Part shown: piece after piece, positions 31,751-40,938 of the stretch
Position numbering within the stretch: the first letter of the stretch is position 1
Layout of the letters: every line of letters begins with the position of its first letter
Assembly (NCBI RefSeq): GCF_013340285.1
Contig: NZ_BLVO01000012.1
Location: 62,001-126,000, forward strand
Length of the DNA stretch: 64,000 nucleotides
Origin: Desulfovibrio subterraneus
Lineage (GTDB): Bacteria > Desulfobacterota > Desulfovibrionia > Desulfovibrionales > Desulfovibrionaceae
Direction: 5' to 3'
The notes under the pieces: model-generated
The model's input: only the letters and a program-made list of their open reading frames with translations
The model's database searches: none
Told to the model about the DNA's origin: nothing
Program-made: the position numbers and the translations under genes

Positions 31751-33403
31751 CTATTTCATCGCTTCGGGGAACAGCTCCCCGGCCATCTCGCGCAGCTTGA
31801 ACTTCTGTATCTTGCCGCTCGCAGTCATGGGGTATTCCGTCACAAAGGCTATGTGACGCGGCACCTTGTGCCATGCAATCTGGCCACGGCAGAAGTCGCG
31901 TATGTCTTCCGGAGTAACCTCGCATCCTTCCTTGGGAATGATGAAGGCCCCCACTTCTTCGCCGTATTTACGGCTGGGTACGCCGACTACCTGCACGTCC
32001 TGCACTGCGGGCATGCCGTAGAGGAATTCTTCGATCTCGCGGGGGTAGATGTTCTCGCCACCCCGGATGATCATGTCTTTGATGCGGCCGGTGATGACCA
32101 CATAGCCTTCCTCATCCATGGTGCCGAGGTCGCCGGAATGCAGCCAGCCCTGCGGGTCCACGGCTTTTTCCGTGGCCTCGGGCATATTGTAGTAGCCTTT
32201 CATGACGTTGTAGCCACGGCAGACAACTTCGCCCTGCACGCCGCGGGGACACTCTTCGCCGGTTTCGGGGTCCATGACCATCACTTCAATACCGGGCATG
32301 TGTCTGCCAACGGTCTGGGTGCGACGTTCAAAGCTTTCGTCGCACAGGGTCTGAGTCATAACCGGCGAGCCTTCGGTAAGGCCGTAGCAGATGGTGATCT
32401 CGCGCATGTTCATCTTTTCGATGACCCGGCGCATGAGCGGTGCGGGGCAGACGGAACCGGCCATGATGCCTGTGCGCAGCGAGCTGTAGTCGAACTTGTC
32501 GAAAATCTTGTGCTCGAGCACGGCAAGGAACATGGTGGGCACGCCGTACAGCGCGGTGCACTTTTCCTGATCAATGGACGCCATGACATGCACGGGGCTG
32601 AAGCTCTCGAGAATGACAAGGGCGGCACCGTGGTTCACGGCCGCCAGCACGCCCAGCACGCAGCCGAAGCAGTGGAAGAGCGGCACCGGCAGGCACAGGC
32701 GGTCTTTGCTGGTGAAGTTCTGGTTCCTGCCGATCCAGTATCCGTTCAGGCCGATGTTGAGGTGAGAGAGCATGACCCCCTTGGGGAAGCCGGTGGTACC
32801 GGACGTATACTGCATGTTCACCACATCGTGGGGCGAAAGCGCCTGCTGGCGCTCAAGGTATTCCTGCTCGGTGCACATGGCCTTCATGGCCATGATTTCC
32901 GGCACGGAATACATGCCGCGGTGCTTTTCCACACCAAGGAACATGACCCGCTTGAGGTGCGGCAGCGATTCGCACTGCAGCTTGCCCCGGGGCTGGGTCT
33001 TCAGCTCCGGAATGATGTCGAAGATGGTCTGCACGTAGTCGTGGTCGCGGAACCCGTCCATGATGAACAGGTTTTCGCACTCGGACTGGGTGAGCAGATA
33101 CTGCAGCTCGCTCTTGCGGTAGTTGGTGTTGATGGTGAGCAGCACCGCACCGATTTTGGCCGTGGCAAACTGCAGGGCCACCCAGTAGGGCACGTTGGTG
33201 GACCATACGGCCACCTTTTCGCCATGCTGCACGCCAAGGGCCATAAGGCCGCGCGCAAGATCGTCCACCACGGCACCGAACTGCTTGTAGGTGAGGCGGT
33301 AGTCACGGTCCACGTAAATGACGGCATCGTTATCGGGATATTTCGCTATGGTCTCGTCCAGAATCTGGCCGAGCGTTTTTTCTCGGATCTCGAACTGTTC
33401 CAT
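31751..33403 (-). CDS. AMP-binding acyl-CoA synthetase
   Basis: 550 aa, fatty-acid or short/medium-chain acyl-CoA ligase of the FadD/AcsF-like group. Motifs: MQYTSGTTGFPKGVML, ITICYGLTEGSPVMTQT, LHSGDLGTMDEEGYVVITGRIKDMIIRGGENIYP and the C-terminal MTASGKIQKFKLRE with the catalytic Lys. Preceded after 9 bp by the XRE-cupin regulator, so the pair is one operon and the regulator probably senses an acyl compound. Confidence 0.92.
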   Translation of the reverse strand: MEQFEIREKTLGQILDETIAKYPDNDAVIYVDRDYRLTYKQFGAVVDDLARGLMALGVQHGEKVAVWSTNVPYWVALQFATAKIGAVLLTINTNYRKSELQYLLTQSECENLFIMDGFRDHDYVQTIFDIIPELKTQPRGKLQCESLPHLKRVMFLGVEKHRGMYSVPEIMAMKAMCTEQEYLERQQALSPHDVVNMQYTSGTTGFPKGVMLSHLNIGLNGYWIGRNQNFTSKDRLCLPVPLFHCFGCVLGVLAAVNHGAALVILESFSPVHVMASIDQEKCTALYGVPTMFLAVLEHKIFDKFDYSSLRTGIMAGSVCPAPLMRRVIEKMNMREITICYGLTEGSPVMTQTLCDESFERRTQTVGRHMPGIEVMVMDPETGEECPRGVQGEVVCRGYNVMKGYYNMPEATEKAVDPQGWLHSGDLGTMDEEGYVVITGRIKDMIIRGGENIYPREIEEFLYGMPAVQDVQVVGVPSRKYGEEVGAFIIPKEGCEVTPEDIRDFCRGQIAWHKVPRHIAFVTEYPMTASGKIQKFKLREMAGELFPEAMK

Positions 33404-33412
33404 CGTGCGTTC

Positions 33413-33979
33413 CTAGGGGTAGTAAATGACGGCGTAAATCTCGGCAGGACCATCTCCGGCGGCACCGGCATAGTGCGGTACAATGGAGTTGTAGTAGATG
33501 CTGTCACCGGCTTCCAGAATATATTCTTCCTTGCCGTAGATGATCTGCAGCTTGCCTGAAACCACAACGATGAACTCTTCACCCTGGTGGGAGGAGAGCT
33601 TGCGGTCTTCTTCGGGCTCCGGAGAAATTTCCACGAAGAAGGGCTCCATGTTGCGGTCGGTCTTGCCCTTGCCGAGGGAATGAAAACGGAACGCAGGACG
33701 CTTGTCGTCCGCCTTCTGCATGGTCAGGTCTGCCTCGCGTGAGGCCTTGCGGACCACAAGGGGGTCGGTGGAAACCTGATCATCCATGAAGGTGCCAAGG
33801 CGTACGTTCAGGGCGCGTGCAATCTTCTGTAGCGGAGCAATGGAGGGACAAAGGTCGCTGTCCTCAAGCGCAGTGATGACCGCTAGCTGCACGTCGGCTG
33901 CGGCGGCCAGATCTTCGCGGGTCATTTTACGCTCTTCCCGGTATTTACGGATTCGGACTCCAAGCTTTTCTACAGACAT
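33413..33979 (-). CDS. XRE-family regulator with cupin sensor domain
   Basis: 188 aa from ATG at 33979 (perfect AGGAGG site). N-terminal HTH (KMTREDLAAAADVQLAVITALE) and C-terminal cupin (HQGEEFIVVVSGKLQIIYGKEEYILEAGDSIYYNS). This class controls an adjacent metabolic gene; here the acyl-CoA synthetase 9 bp downstream. A palindrome at 34075-34088 may be its operator. Confidence 0.92.
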   Translation of the reverse strand: MSVEKLGVRIRKYREERKMTREDLAAAADVQLAVITALEDSDLCPSIAPLQKIARALNVRLGTFMDDQVSTDPLVVRKASREADLTMQKADDKRPAFRFHSLGKGKTDRNMEPFFVEISPEPEEDRKLSSHQGEEFIVVVSGKLQIIYGKEEYILEAGDSIYYNSIVPHYAGAAGDGPAEIYAVIYYP

Positions 33980-34074
33980 GACGCCTCCTGATTTGAACAA
34001 TGATGTGAAAACGTAAAAAAGAGGTATACAAGGATGCGCAAATACTCAAGCCCTAAGAGGGGAATTCCAGAAAA

Positions 34075-34088
34075 CTCAACATGTTGAG
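34075..34088. promoter_or_regulatory. Palindromic operator candidate upstream of the XRE-cupin gene
   Basis: Perfect 14-bp palindrome CTCAACATGTTGAG, 96-109 bp before the regulator start and just after the capD-type gene stop. Confidence 0.45.
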
Positions 34089-34133
34089 CGGGTACACACT
34101 CGCTTGGGAGAGGGGCGCTTCCGACCGGAGAGC

Positions 34134-36023
34134 TTAATGCTCAGCAGGAACGTATTCCGGTACCATGCGGCGTAGTATCGCTCTGATCTGCACGTGGTCA
34201 TAGGCATCTGCAGCTTTTTCAAGATCTTGCAGGTCGGCGGCGAATTGCTCGCGGCCCGTTGCCATGGCCTTCTGGTCGCAGCAGCCCAGCACCATGATCT
34301 TGTCATGTTCCGTGCGCAGAATGCCTTCGCCGTCGGTGATGAGCTCTTCATAGAGCTTTTCGCCTTCGCGCAGACCGGTGAAGGTGATCTCGATATCCTT
34401 GTCCGGTTCAAAACCGGCCAGCCGGATGAGGTCCGCCGCCATGTCGGCTATGCGGACGGGAACGCCCATGTCGAGCACGAAGGTCTCGCCGCCGTGTGCC
34501 ATGGTGCCGGACTGCAGAATGAGCTGGGCAGCTTCCGGAATGGACATGAAGTAGCGGGTGACTTCCGGATGGGTGACCGTGACAGGACCGCCCTTGCTTA
34601 TCTGGTCGAGAAACAGGGGGATGACCGAACCGGACGAGCCGAGCACGTTGCCGAAGCGTACCGCCATGAAGCGGGTATCGGAGCCGGCAAAGGTCTGCAT
34701 GAGCAGTTCGGTTATGCGCTTTGAGGTGCCCATGACGTTGGTGGGGCGAACTGCCTTGTCGGTGGAAACCACCACAAAGCGTTCCACACCGGCATCAACG
34801 GCAGCCTGCATGATCGTGCGCGTGCCCACGATGTTGTTGTGTACCGCCTGCCACGGGTTGCGTTCGAGCATGGGAACATGCTTGTAGGCCGCAGCGTGGA
34901 ACACGGCATGGGGCTTGTGCATGGCAAAGACGGCCTGCATGAGGTGTGCATCGCGGATATTGCCGAGCACGGTCACGTAATTCTTGAAGCCTATGCGGTG
35001 CAGCAGCTCCATTTCGATCTGATAGAGGTTGTGTTCGCCCGCATCCAGAAGAACGATCTTGGCCGGATTGTAACGCACGATCTGGCGCACCAGTTCGGAA
35101 CCGATGGACCCGCCGCATCCGGTAACAAGGATGGTGCGTCCCTCAAGGTAGGCTGCAATGGCCTTGGTATCCAGATTGATCTGCGAACGCCCGAGCAGGT
35201 CAAGGTAGTTCACCTCGCGCAGTGCTTTTACCCCACGCTTCCAGTCCAGCATTTCATGCATGGAAGGCAGGATCTTGTGCGAGAGACCTATCTCTTTGCA
35301 GGTGTTCACGATTTCCAGAATGGATTCACCGCTTGCCTCGGTCAGGGCGATGATGGCCTCGTCTGCCCGCATGGTCTTGGCGATGCTCTCAAGCGCATCC
35401 AGCGAACCGAACACAGGCTTGCCGTGAATGGTCCTGCCGTGGAGCGTGGGTTCCTTGTCGATAAAGCCGAGAATCTCGTACCCGAGGGTGCTTTCCGCCT
35501 GCAGTTCGCGGACAAGGCGCTCGCCCGCACGGCCCGCGCCGATGATGATGGCGCGTTTGCGGTTACCGCTTGAGAACAGACTCTTGGTGGAAGAGAAGGG
35601 TATGGTGCCGTTATCAAACAGGCAGTAATAGGCGCGAATGCCCATGCGTATGCCGCCCGTGAGGGCAAAGGTCACCAGCGGGTCGAGAATGAACACCGAA
35701 CGCGGGAACCCCTGCGCGCCATAAGCGTAGACGATGAAAAAAAGTACGATGCACGACTGAATGGCAATGGCCTGCAGCAGGGCCCAGCCATCATGCAGGC
35801 TGGTATAGCGCCACATGCCGCGATACAGCCCCATGGTCATGAACACGCCGAATTTGATGGCAAGAACGGGGATGACAAGTTCCAGATACTGCATGACGTA
35901 GTTGGCCGGAATCTTGAAATCGAACCGGACGCAGTACGAGAACAGCAACGCCGCACCAAAGCAGGCGAGGTCTATCGCCGCCATGGTGTAGAGATTCTTG
36001 GAACGGGAAATCTTGTTACTCAC
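34134..36023 (-). CDS. Membrane-bound nucleotide-sugar 4,6-dehydratase (CapD/PglF/WbpM type)
   Basis: 629 aa. Four membrane helices in the first 130 residues, a first Rossmann fold (AIIIGAGRAGERLV), then the catalytic SDR domain (ILVTGCGGSIGSELVRQI, HAAAYKHVPMLERNP, VVSTDKAVRPTNVMGTSKR). It converts UDP-GlcNAc to a 4-keto-6-deoxy sugar, the first step toward bacillosamine-like sugars. GTG start; its first base overlaps the aminotransferase stop (TAGTG). Third gene of the operon. Confidence 0.93.
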   Translation of the reverse strand: MSNKISRSKNLYTMAAIDLACFGAALLFSYCVRFDFKIPANYVMQYLELVIPVLAIKFGVFMTMGLYRGMWRYTSLHDGWALLQAIAIQSCIVLFFIVYAYGAQGFPRSVFILDPLVTFALTGGIRMGIRAYYCLFDNGTIPFSSTKSLFSSGNRKRAIIIGAGRAGERLVRELQAESTLGYEILGFIDKEPTLHGRTIHGKPVFGSLDALESIAKTMRADEAIIALTEASGESILEIVNTCKEIGLSHKILPSMHEMLDWKRGVKALREVNYLDLLGRSQINLDTKAIAAYLEGRTILVTGCGGSIGSELVRQIVRYNPAKIVLLDAGEHNLYQIEMELLHRIGFKNYVTVLGNIRDAHLMQAVFAMHKPHAVFHAAAYKHVPMLERNPWQAVHNNIVGTRTIMQAAVDAGVERFVVVSTDKAVRPTNVMGTSKRITELLMQTFAGSDTRFMAVRFGNVLGSSGSVIPLFLDQISKGGPVTVTHPEVTRYFMSIPEAAQLILQSGTMAHGGETFVLDMGVPVRIADMAADLIRLAGFEPDKDIEITFTGLREGEKLYEELITDGEGILRTEHDKIMVLGCCDQKAMATGREQFAADLQDLEKAADAYDHVQIRAILRRMVPEYVPAEH

Positions 36024-37165
36024 TAGATTCTATCTCCCGCACAGCCTTTGATCAGTGCGATGATGCGGTCAAAATCCGCATCAGTCATGGCCGTGCCGGA
36101 AGGCAGGCACAGACCCTCTGCGAAGAGGGATTCACAGACGCTTCCGCCGTAGTTGTCGCAGTCCTTGAAAACAGGCTGCATGTGCATGGGCTTCCATACG
36201 GGGCGGGATTCTATGTTTTCACGGTCAAGCGCAAGGCGGATGGTTTCCGGCGAAGCACAGAATTCTTTTTCGTTCACAAGCATGACGGTCAGCCAGCGGT
36301 TTGCCTCGCCGTAGGCGGCTTCAGGCATGAACCGGATGCCGGGCAGATTGCCGAGCGCGGCGACATATTTATCGAACAGGGCGCGTTTCTGGCGCACACG
36401 TTCGGGCAGGGCAATGAGCTGGCCGCGGCCGATGGCGGCAACAATGTTGCTCATGCGGTAGTTGTAGCCGATTTCACGGTGCTCGTAATGCGGTGCGGTT
36501 TCCCGTGCCTGCTGTGAAAGCCAGCGGGAGCGGGTGATGAAGGCTTCATCTTCGGCAGCGAGCAGGCCGCCGCCGGAAGTGGTGATGATCTTGTTGCCGT
36601 TGAAGGAAAATGCAGCGCACGCGCCGCCCTTGCCTGCATGACGGCCCTTGTACGTTGCGCCCACGGATTCTGCCGCGTCAATGACGAGCGGAATGCCGTT
36701 GCGGTCGAGCACGGAGCGCAGGGCGTCGTAGTCCGCGCACTGGCCGTACAGGTCGGTAACCACCACGGCTGCGGGCGTTTTGCCCTTTCTGCAGTAGTCC
36801 TTTACGGCGTCTTCAAGCAGGTTCGGGTCCATGTTCCAGGTGGCATGGTCGCTGTCTATGAACACGGGCTCCGCCCCCATGAAGGTGATGGGGCTCACGC
36901 TGCCGATGAAGGTGAGGCTTGATGCGAGCACTATGTCGCCTGCAGAAATGCCGAGCTGACGCATGGCAATGTGCAGTGCCGCAGTGCCGCTGGAAAGGGC
37001 TGCGCAGTGGGGAATGCCGGAAAGCGCGGCAAAGTCGTTTTCAAAGCCCGTAACCATGGGGCCGAGCGGGGCAATGAAGTTGCTTGCAAAAGCTTCCTGA
37101 ACGAATTCGAGTTCTTTCCCGCCCATGTGAGGGGGAGAGAGGTAGATGCGATTCTGTGTGCTCAC
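36023..37165 (-). CDS. DegT/DnrJ/EryC1 sugar aminotransferase (PglE/EpsN-like)
   Basis: 380 aa, PLP enzyme. Begins (GTG) with MSTQNRIYLSPPHMGGKE, as in EpsN/PglE family members; PLP lysine lies in FSFNGNKIITTSGGG and the aspartate in DLYGQC/LVIDAAESVGA. It would aminate the 4-keto sugar made by the next gene's product, giving UDP-4-amino-6-deoxy-GlcNAc. No clear ribosome site before the GTG. The matching acetyltransferase (PglD/EpsM) is not adjacent. Confidence 0.92.
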   Translation of the reverse strand: MSTQNRIYLSPPHMGGKELEFVQEAFASNFIAPLGPMVTGFENDFAALSGIPHCAALSSGTAALHIAMRQLGISAGDIVLASSLTFIGSVSPITFMGAEPVFIDSDHATWNMDPNLLEDAVKDYCRKGKTPAAVVVTDLYGQCADYDALRSVLDRNGIPLVIDAAESVGATYKGRHAGKGGACAAFSFNGNKIITTSGGGLLAAEDEAFITRSRWLSQQARETAPHYEHREIGYNYRMSNIVAAIGRGQLIALPERVRQKRALFDKYVAALGNLPGIRFMPEAAYGEANRWLTVMLVNEKEFCASPETIRLALDRENIESRPVWKPMHMQPVFKDCDNYGGSVCESLFAEGLCLPSGTAMTDADFDRIIALIKGCAGDRI

Positions 37166-37267
37166 AGCGTATTCAATCCGTGTTGAATTGTCTTGGCGGC
37201 GTTCCGCTCGGTATGGGGAACGACGTCGAAAAAATGCTGCCTATGATATCCGGCTTGCAGAAATATC

Positions 37268-39268
37268 TCAATCGTTACCGGAAGCCCCGTCTTTTCTGAC
37301 TTCCGGGGACTTCTCAAAAGTGTGTTCAGCCCGTTCAGCCTGTTCCGCCTGTCCAGATACAGGTTCAGCTACCGGTCCAGATACGTGTTCAGATACGTGT
37401 TCCGTTGTCAGGCCCGACGCGTCACCGGTTGCAGGAGGCGTGCCGTTTCCCTGTGTTGCGGACATATCGTCTGCCGTGCAATCAGCCTGAGCTGTCGCAG
37501 CCGCTGTTCCCATGAACTCGGGGCAGGTGGCATGGCCGGGGGCGGAAACATCCTCTTTGCGGAAGACCTTCCACACCGTGAGGAACAGGATTTTCAGGTC
37601 CAGCCACAGGCTGTGGTTGTCCACATACCATACATCCATCTCAAGGCGCTCTTCCCACGATGCGGCATTGCGGCCGTTAACCTGCGCCCAGCCGGTAATG
37701 CCGGGGCGCACCTCGTGCCTGCGGGCCTGACGCGGGGTGTAGCGGTCCAGATACTGGGGCAGCAGCGGGCGCGGTCCCACAAGGCTCATCTCGCCGGTGA
37801 TGACATTCCAGAGCTCGGGCAGCTCGTCCAGCGAGGCGGAGCGGAGCTTGGAACCGAGCGGGGTGAGGCGCTCATGGTCCGGCAGGGGCTTGCCGTTCTC
37901 ATCCGTGGCGTCTGTCATGGTCTTGAACTTGAGTATGCGGAACAGCTTGCCGGCCTTGCCGGGGCGTGTCTGGCGGAAGAAAATGTCCTTTGAAATGCCG
38001 GAGCGCACACGCAAAGCCAGCAGGCCAATCACCGGCAGCAGAAGCACAAAGGCGGGAAGGGTGACCGCAAGGTCGAATCCGCGCTTGAGCAGGCTGCCGA
38101 GCACTGTCTGCGGAAGCACGGCTTCCTGTCCTGCGTGGGCCAGATGCATGGCTTTGAGCTGCGAGCGGCAGACCTGCCGCGCGTCATACCGTTCTTCAGC
38201 ATAGCGGCGGGAAGCCTTGCCCATGGCGGGCAGTTCTTCGTGTTCGCGTATGCAGCGGCGCATGGCATCCGCCATGGATGCGGCACTACCTGCCGTTGCG
38301 CTGAACCCGTTCACACCGTCCAGCACCACCTCGCGGCAGCCGGGGGCGTCCGTAGCGATGACGGGGCGTCCGGTAGCCAGCGCGGCAAGGGCGGCGTGGG
38401 GCAGCCCGTTACGGCACGAGGGCAGCACGAAGACGGAAGCCTCTTCCAGAAGCTGCTTGGGATGCGCGGCGGAAGGCAGAATCTCCATCCACGTCTTCCA
38501 CAGGCTCAGGTCGCTGGAAGAAAGGGGATTGGCTCCCGATTCGGGCGTACCGGCAAGGCGGAAGCGGGTCATGGGATAGTCCTGACGCACCTGCCGTGCG
38601 GCTTCGGCAAATTCCTCAAGCCCGCTGTCTTTGTCCATGGGTGAGATGCACTGGAACACGAGGCGTTCCCGTGCTTCAAAATCTCCGCCGGTTTCAGGCA
38701 GCGGCGCAAAGGGGTAGGCTTCAAGGTCTACGCCTGCGCCGTTAAGCAGTTTGCTGGCGGTTTCCGCAGGCAGAATGCCCTTGTCGCGGAAAAATGTACG
38801 CTCGTCCGGACTCTGGAAAAATACGATGCGGCAGGTGGAAAGGGCGAGCTTGCACAGCATGCGGTTCATGCGTGCGCGCAGCCTGCGCAGGAAAGGCCCT
38901 TTTTTCTGCATGGAGGCAAACGAGCCGGGCTGGGCGTATATGCGGTTCACACCGGCGAGCCATGCGGCCAGCGAACCGGCCACGGTCTGCCGGAACCCCT
39001 GACAGAGCACAAGGTCTGGCTTGAGAACGCGCAGAGTGCGCCAGAGACTGAAAAGTTCTGCGGCGTCTCTCAGCAGGGCTGGTCCCTTTGCGGGGGAGCC
39101 ATATTTAATAACGCGGATGTTCAGGGAATGCAGGGCGAAACGGGTGTCGTCGTCCAGTTCGGGAGCGACCACGGTCGCATCGTGGCCTGCTTCCTTCAGG
39201 GCGCGGAGGAGAGGACCCATTTCCGTCAGTATGGAGAGGGCGCATTGGCCCGTAAGTACCACTTGCAT
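37268..39268 (-). CDS. Fusion of a GT4-type glycosyltransferase and an initiating phosphoglycosyltransferase
   Basis: 666 aa. Residues 1 to about 385 are a GT-B glycosyltransferase (N-terminal LTGQCALSILTEMGPLLRAL, donor site LPHAALAALATGRPVIATDAPGCREVV). Residues about 393-570 are a monotopic phosphoglycosyltransferase of the PglC/EpsL type (LLKRGFDLAVTLPAFVLLLP, FRILKFKTMTDATDENG, SLDELPELWNVITGEMSLVGPRPL). The last 96 residues are a low-complexity tail with repeats HVSEHVSGPVAEPVSGQAEQAERAE-type units, absent from ordinary PglC. It would start a lipid-linked glycan and add the next sugar. First gene of the three-gene operon; a terminator sits in its leader. 102 bp separate it from the aminotransferase gene. 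Confidence 0.92.
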   Translation of the reverse strand: MQVVLTGQCALSILTEMGPLLRALKEAGHDATVVAPELDDDTRFALHSLNIRVIKYGSPAKGPALLRDAAELFSLWRTLRVLKPDLVLCQGFRQTVAGSLAAWLAGVNRIYAQPGSFASMQKKGPFLRRLRARMNRMLCKLALSTCRIVFFQSPDERTFFRDKGILPAETASKLLNGAGVDLEAYPFAPLPETGGDFEARERLVFQCISPMDKDSGLEEFAEAARQVRQDYPMTRFRLAGTPESGANPLSSSDLSLWKTWMEILPSAAHPKQLLEEASVFVLPSCRNGLPHAALAALATGRPVIATDAPGCREVVLDGVNGFSATAGSAASMADAMRRCIREHEELPAMGKASRRYAEERYDARQVCRSQLKAMHLAHAGQEAVLPQTVLGSLLKRGFDLAVTLPAFVLLLPVIGLLALRVRSGISKDIFFRQTRPGKAGKLFRILKFKTMTDATDENGKPLPDHERLTPLGSKLRSASLDELPELWNVITGEMSLVGPRPLLPQYLDRYTPRQARRHEVRPGITGWAQVNGRNAASWEERLEMDVWYVDNHSLWLDLKILFLTVWKVFRKEDVSAPGHATCPEFMGTAAATAQADCTADDMSATQGNGTPPATGDASGLTTEHVSEHVSGPVAEPVSGQAEQAERAEHTFEKSPEVRKDGASGND
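37320..37425 (-). repeat. Short-period coding repeats in the GT-PGT tail
   Basis: Units such as TTCAGCCCG, TTCAGCCTG, TTCCGCCTG and TCCAGATACGTG repeat with periods of 9 and 12 bp, in frame, and encode the low-complexity tail. Confidence 0.6.
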
Positions 39269-39696
39269 GTCTGTGTTCCGTAAGAACCTTCGCAGAGGCG
39301 GTTTGGTTGTGCTGACCCCGCAACGGGTACGTCCGGCCGGGCATATGGCCTGCCGACTTCAGAACCCTGATCGGGGCGGAAAAAAACCGCGCTGCAGCGC
39401 GGTCACACGTGTTTCGCTGCTTACTCCTTTGCCTTGAAAAAGGCAATGAGCACCATGCAAGGCTGCACTTTGGAACTCACTCTTTAACATAGATAACGGG
39501 GGCTAGGCCACATCTCTTCGTTTTACAAAAAAGGCAAGCTTTGCTAGGGTCCGTGACCCGGTTTCCGGCAGGCCTGCGGGCAGGGTGTGGAAGCCTTAAT
39601 CCCCGTTTTACGGGGGGGCGCGGCGACAAACCGCAAGAGGCTGTCGTTGCCCGAAGGACCTGAAGGTTCCGGTTATCATGAACGGAGGACGCTCTC
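39269..39696. other. Divergent intergenic region between the glycan operon and icd
   Basis: 428 bp. Besides the terminator at 39380-39402, it contains a possible icd promoter TTTACA-N17-TAGGGT (39525-39553) and, between this and icd, GC-rich inverted repeats (CCCCG/CGGGG near 39601-39615). No convincing gene. Confidence 0.5.
39380..39402 (-). terminator. Intrinsic terminator in the leader of the GT-PGT operon
   Basis: 16-bp perfect palindrome CCGCGCTGCAGCGCGG followed on the minus strand by seven U, 112 bp before the gene start. Since no complete upstream gene is seen on this strand, it may act as an attenuator. Confidence 0.75.
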
Positions 39697-40845
39697 ATGC
39701 AGAAGACTGTGTTGTTTATCGAAGGCGATGGTATCGGCGCGGAAGTGACCCGGGCTGCGCAGCCGATCATCAATAAGGCCGTTGAAAAGGCCTACGGGAA
39801 GGAGCGTGCCCTCGAATGGAAGGAACTCCTCGCCGGTGAAAAGGCGTTCAAGGAAACCGGCGAATATCTGCCCCAGAGCACGCTTGATGCTCTGCGCGGT
39901 GCGGAACTTGCCATGAAGGGTCCCCTGACCACGCCTGTAGGCAAGGGCTTCCGCAGTCTGAACGTGACCATGCGTCAGACGCTGGACCTGTATGCCTGCA
40001 TCCGTCCCATCCGCTATTTCGACGGTATCATGTCGCCGGTCAAGCGCCCCGATCTTGTGGACATGATCGTGTTCCGCGAGAATACCGAAGACGTATACGC
40101 CGGTATCGAATATGCCTCAGGTACTCCTGAGGCCAGGAAGATCATCGAGTTTTTCCGCGACCAGCTGGGTGTGAATGTTGACCTTTCTGCCGGTGTGGGC
40201 CTCAAGCCCATGACCCCCGCAGGCTCCAAGCGCCTTGTGCGCAAGGCGCTGCAGCATGCTGTTGCGCAGGGCAAGTCCAGCGTGACGCTGGTGCACAAGG
40301 GCAACATCATGAAGTACACCGAAGGCGGCTTCCGCGAATGGGGTTACGAAGTGGCCCGTGACGAGTTTGCCGACCAGTTCGTGACCGAAAAGGACTCTGC
40401 GGGCGTAACCGGCAAGATCGTGGTCAAAGACCGTATTGCGGACGCCATGTTCCAGGAAGTGCTCATCCGTCCCGAGCAGTACAGCGTGATCGCCACCACC
40501 AACCTGAACGGCGACTACATCTCTGATGCGCTTGCCGCACAGGTGGGCGGTCTTGGTCTTGCTCCCGGCGTGAACATGTCCGATACGCTGGCTTTCTACG
40601 AAGCCACCCACGGCACGGCTCCCACCATTGCCGGTCAGGACAAGGCCAACCCCGGCAGCCTTATTCTCTGCGGTGCCATGCTGCTTGACCACATCGGCTG
40701 GCACGAGGCTGCTGCCCTGATCCACAACGCCATGAACAAGGTTATTTCGGACAAGACCGTGACCGTTGACCTTGCCACCCAGATGGAAGGCGCACGCACC
40801 GTGGGCACCACCGAATTCGGCGACCTGCTGGGCGCAGCACTGTAA
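39697..40845 (+). CDS. icd: Isocitrate dehydrogenase (NADP-type)
   Basis: 382 aa; oxidatively decarboxylates isocitrate to 2-oxoglutarate. Visible: LFIEGDGIGAEVTRAA, the substrate loop RSLNVTMRQTLDLYACIRP (Ser is the phosphorylation-type site), IVFRENTEDVYAGIEY, LVHKGNIMKYTEGGF, NLNGDYISDALAAQVGGLG, and ATHGTAPTIAGQDKANP. Strong ACGGAGGA site. Ends in a 32-bp palindromic terminator shared with the convergent methyltransferase gene. Confidence 0.97.
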   Translation: MQKTVLFIEGDGIGAEVTRAAQPIINKAVEKAYGKERALEWKELLAGEKAFKETGEYLPQSTLDALRGAELAMKGPLTTPVGKGFRSLNVTMRQTLDLYACIRPIRYFDGIMSPVKRPDLVDMIVFRENTEDVYAGIEYASGTPEARKIIEFFRDQLGVNVDLSAGVGLKPMTPAGSKRLVRKALQHAVAQGKSSVTLVHKGNIMKYTEGGFREWGYEVARDEFADQFVTEKDSAGVTGKIVVKDRIADAMFQEVLIRPEQYSVIATTNLNGDYISDALAAQVGGLGLAPGVNMSDTLAFYEATHGTAPTIAGQDKANPGSLILCGAMLLDHIGWHEAAALIHNAMNKVISDKTVTVDLATQMEGARTVGTTEFGDLLGAAL

Positions 40846-40863
40846 CCGTATCTGTTTGTAATG

Positions 40864-40900
40864 AAAAAAGCCCCCCTGTCGTACGACAGGGGGGCTTTCT
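40864..40900. terminator. Bidirectional terminator between icd and the methyltransferase
   Basis: 32-bp perfect palindrome centred on CGTACG, with AAAGCCCCCC at one end and GGGGGGCTTT at the other; six A before and TTTCTT after. Confidence 0.92.
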
Positions 40901-40938
40901 TATGTTGTACCTGCGGGCGCGGTGCGTTTGCTGCTCTT

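Noticed and set aside
31853-33559. A 568-codon plus-strand frame opposite the acyl-CoA synthetase
   Set aside because: Antisense shadow; the minus strand has all expected motifs.
39421-39480. Small leader peptide (about 19 codons, GTG start) before the GT-PGT terminator
   Set aside because: No ribosome site and no run of regulatory codons; kept only as a remote idea.
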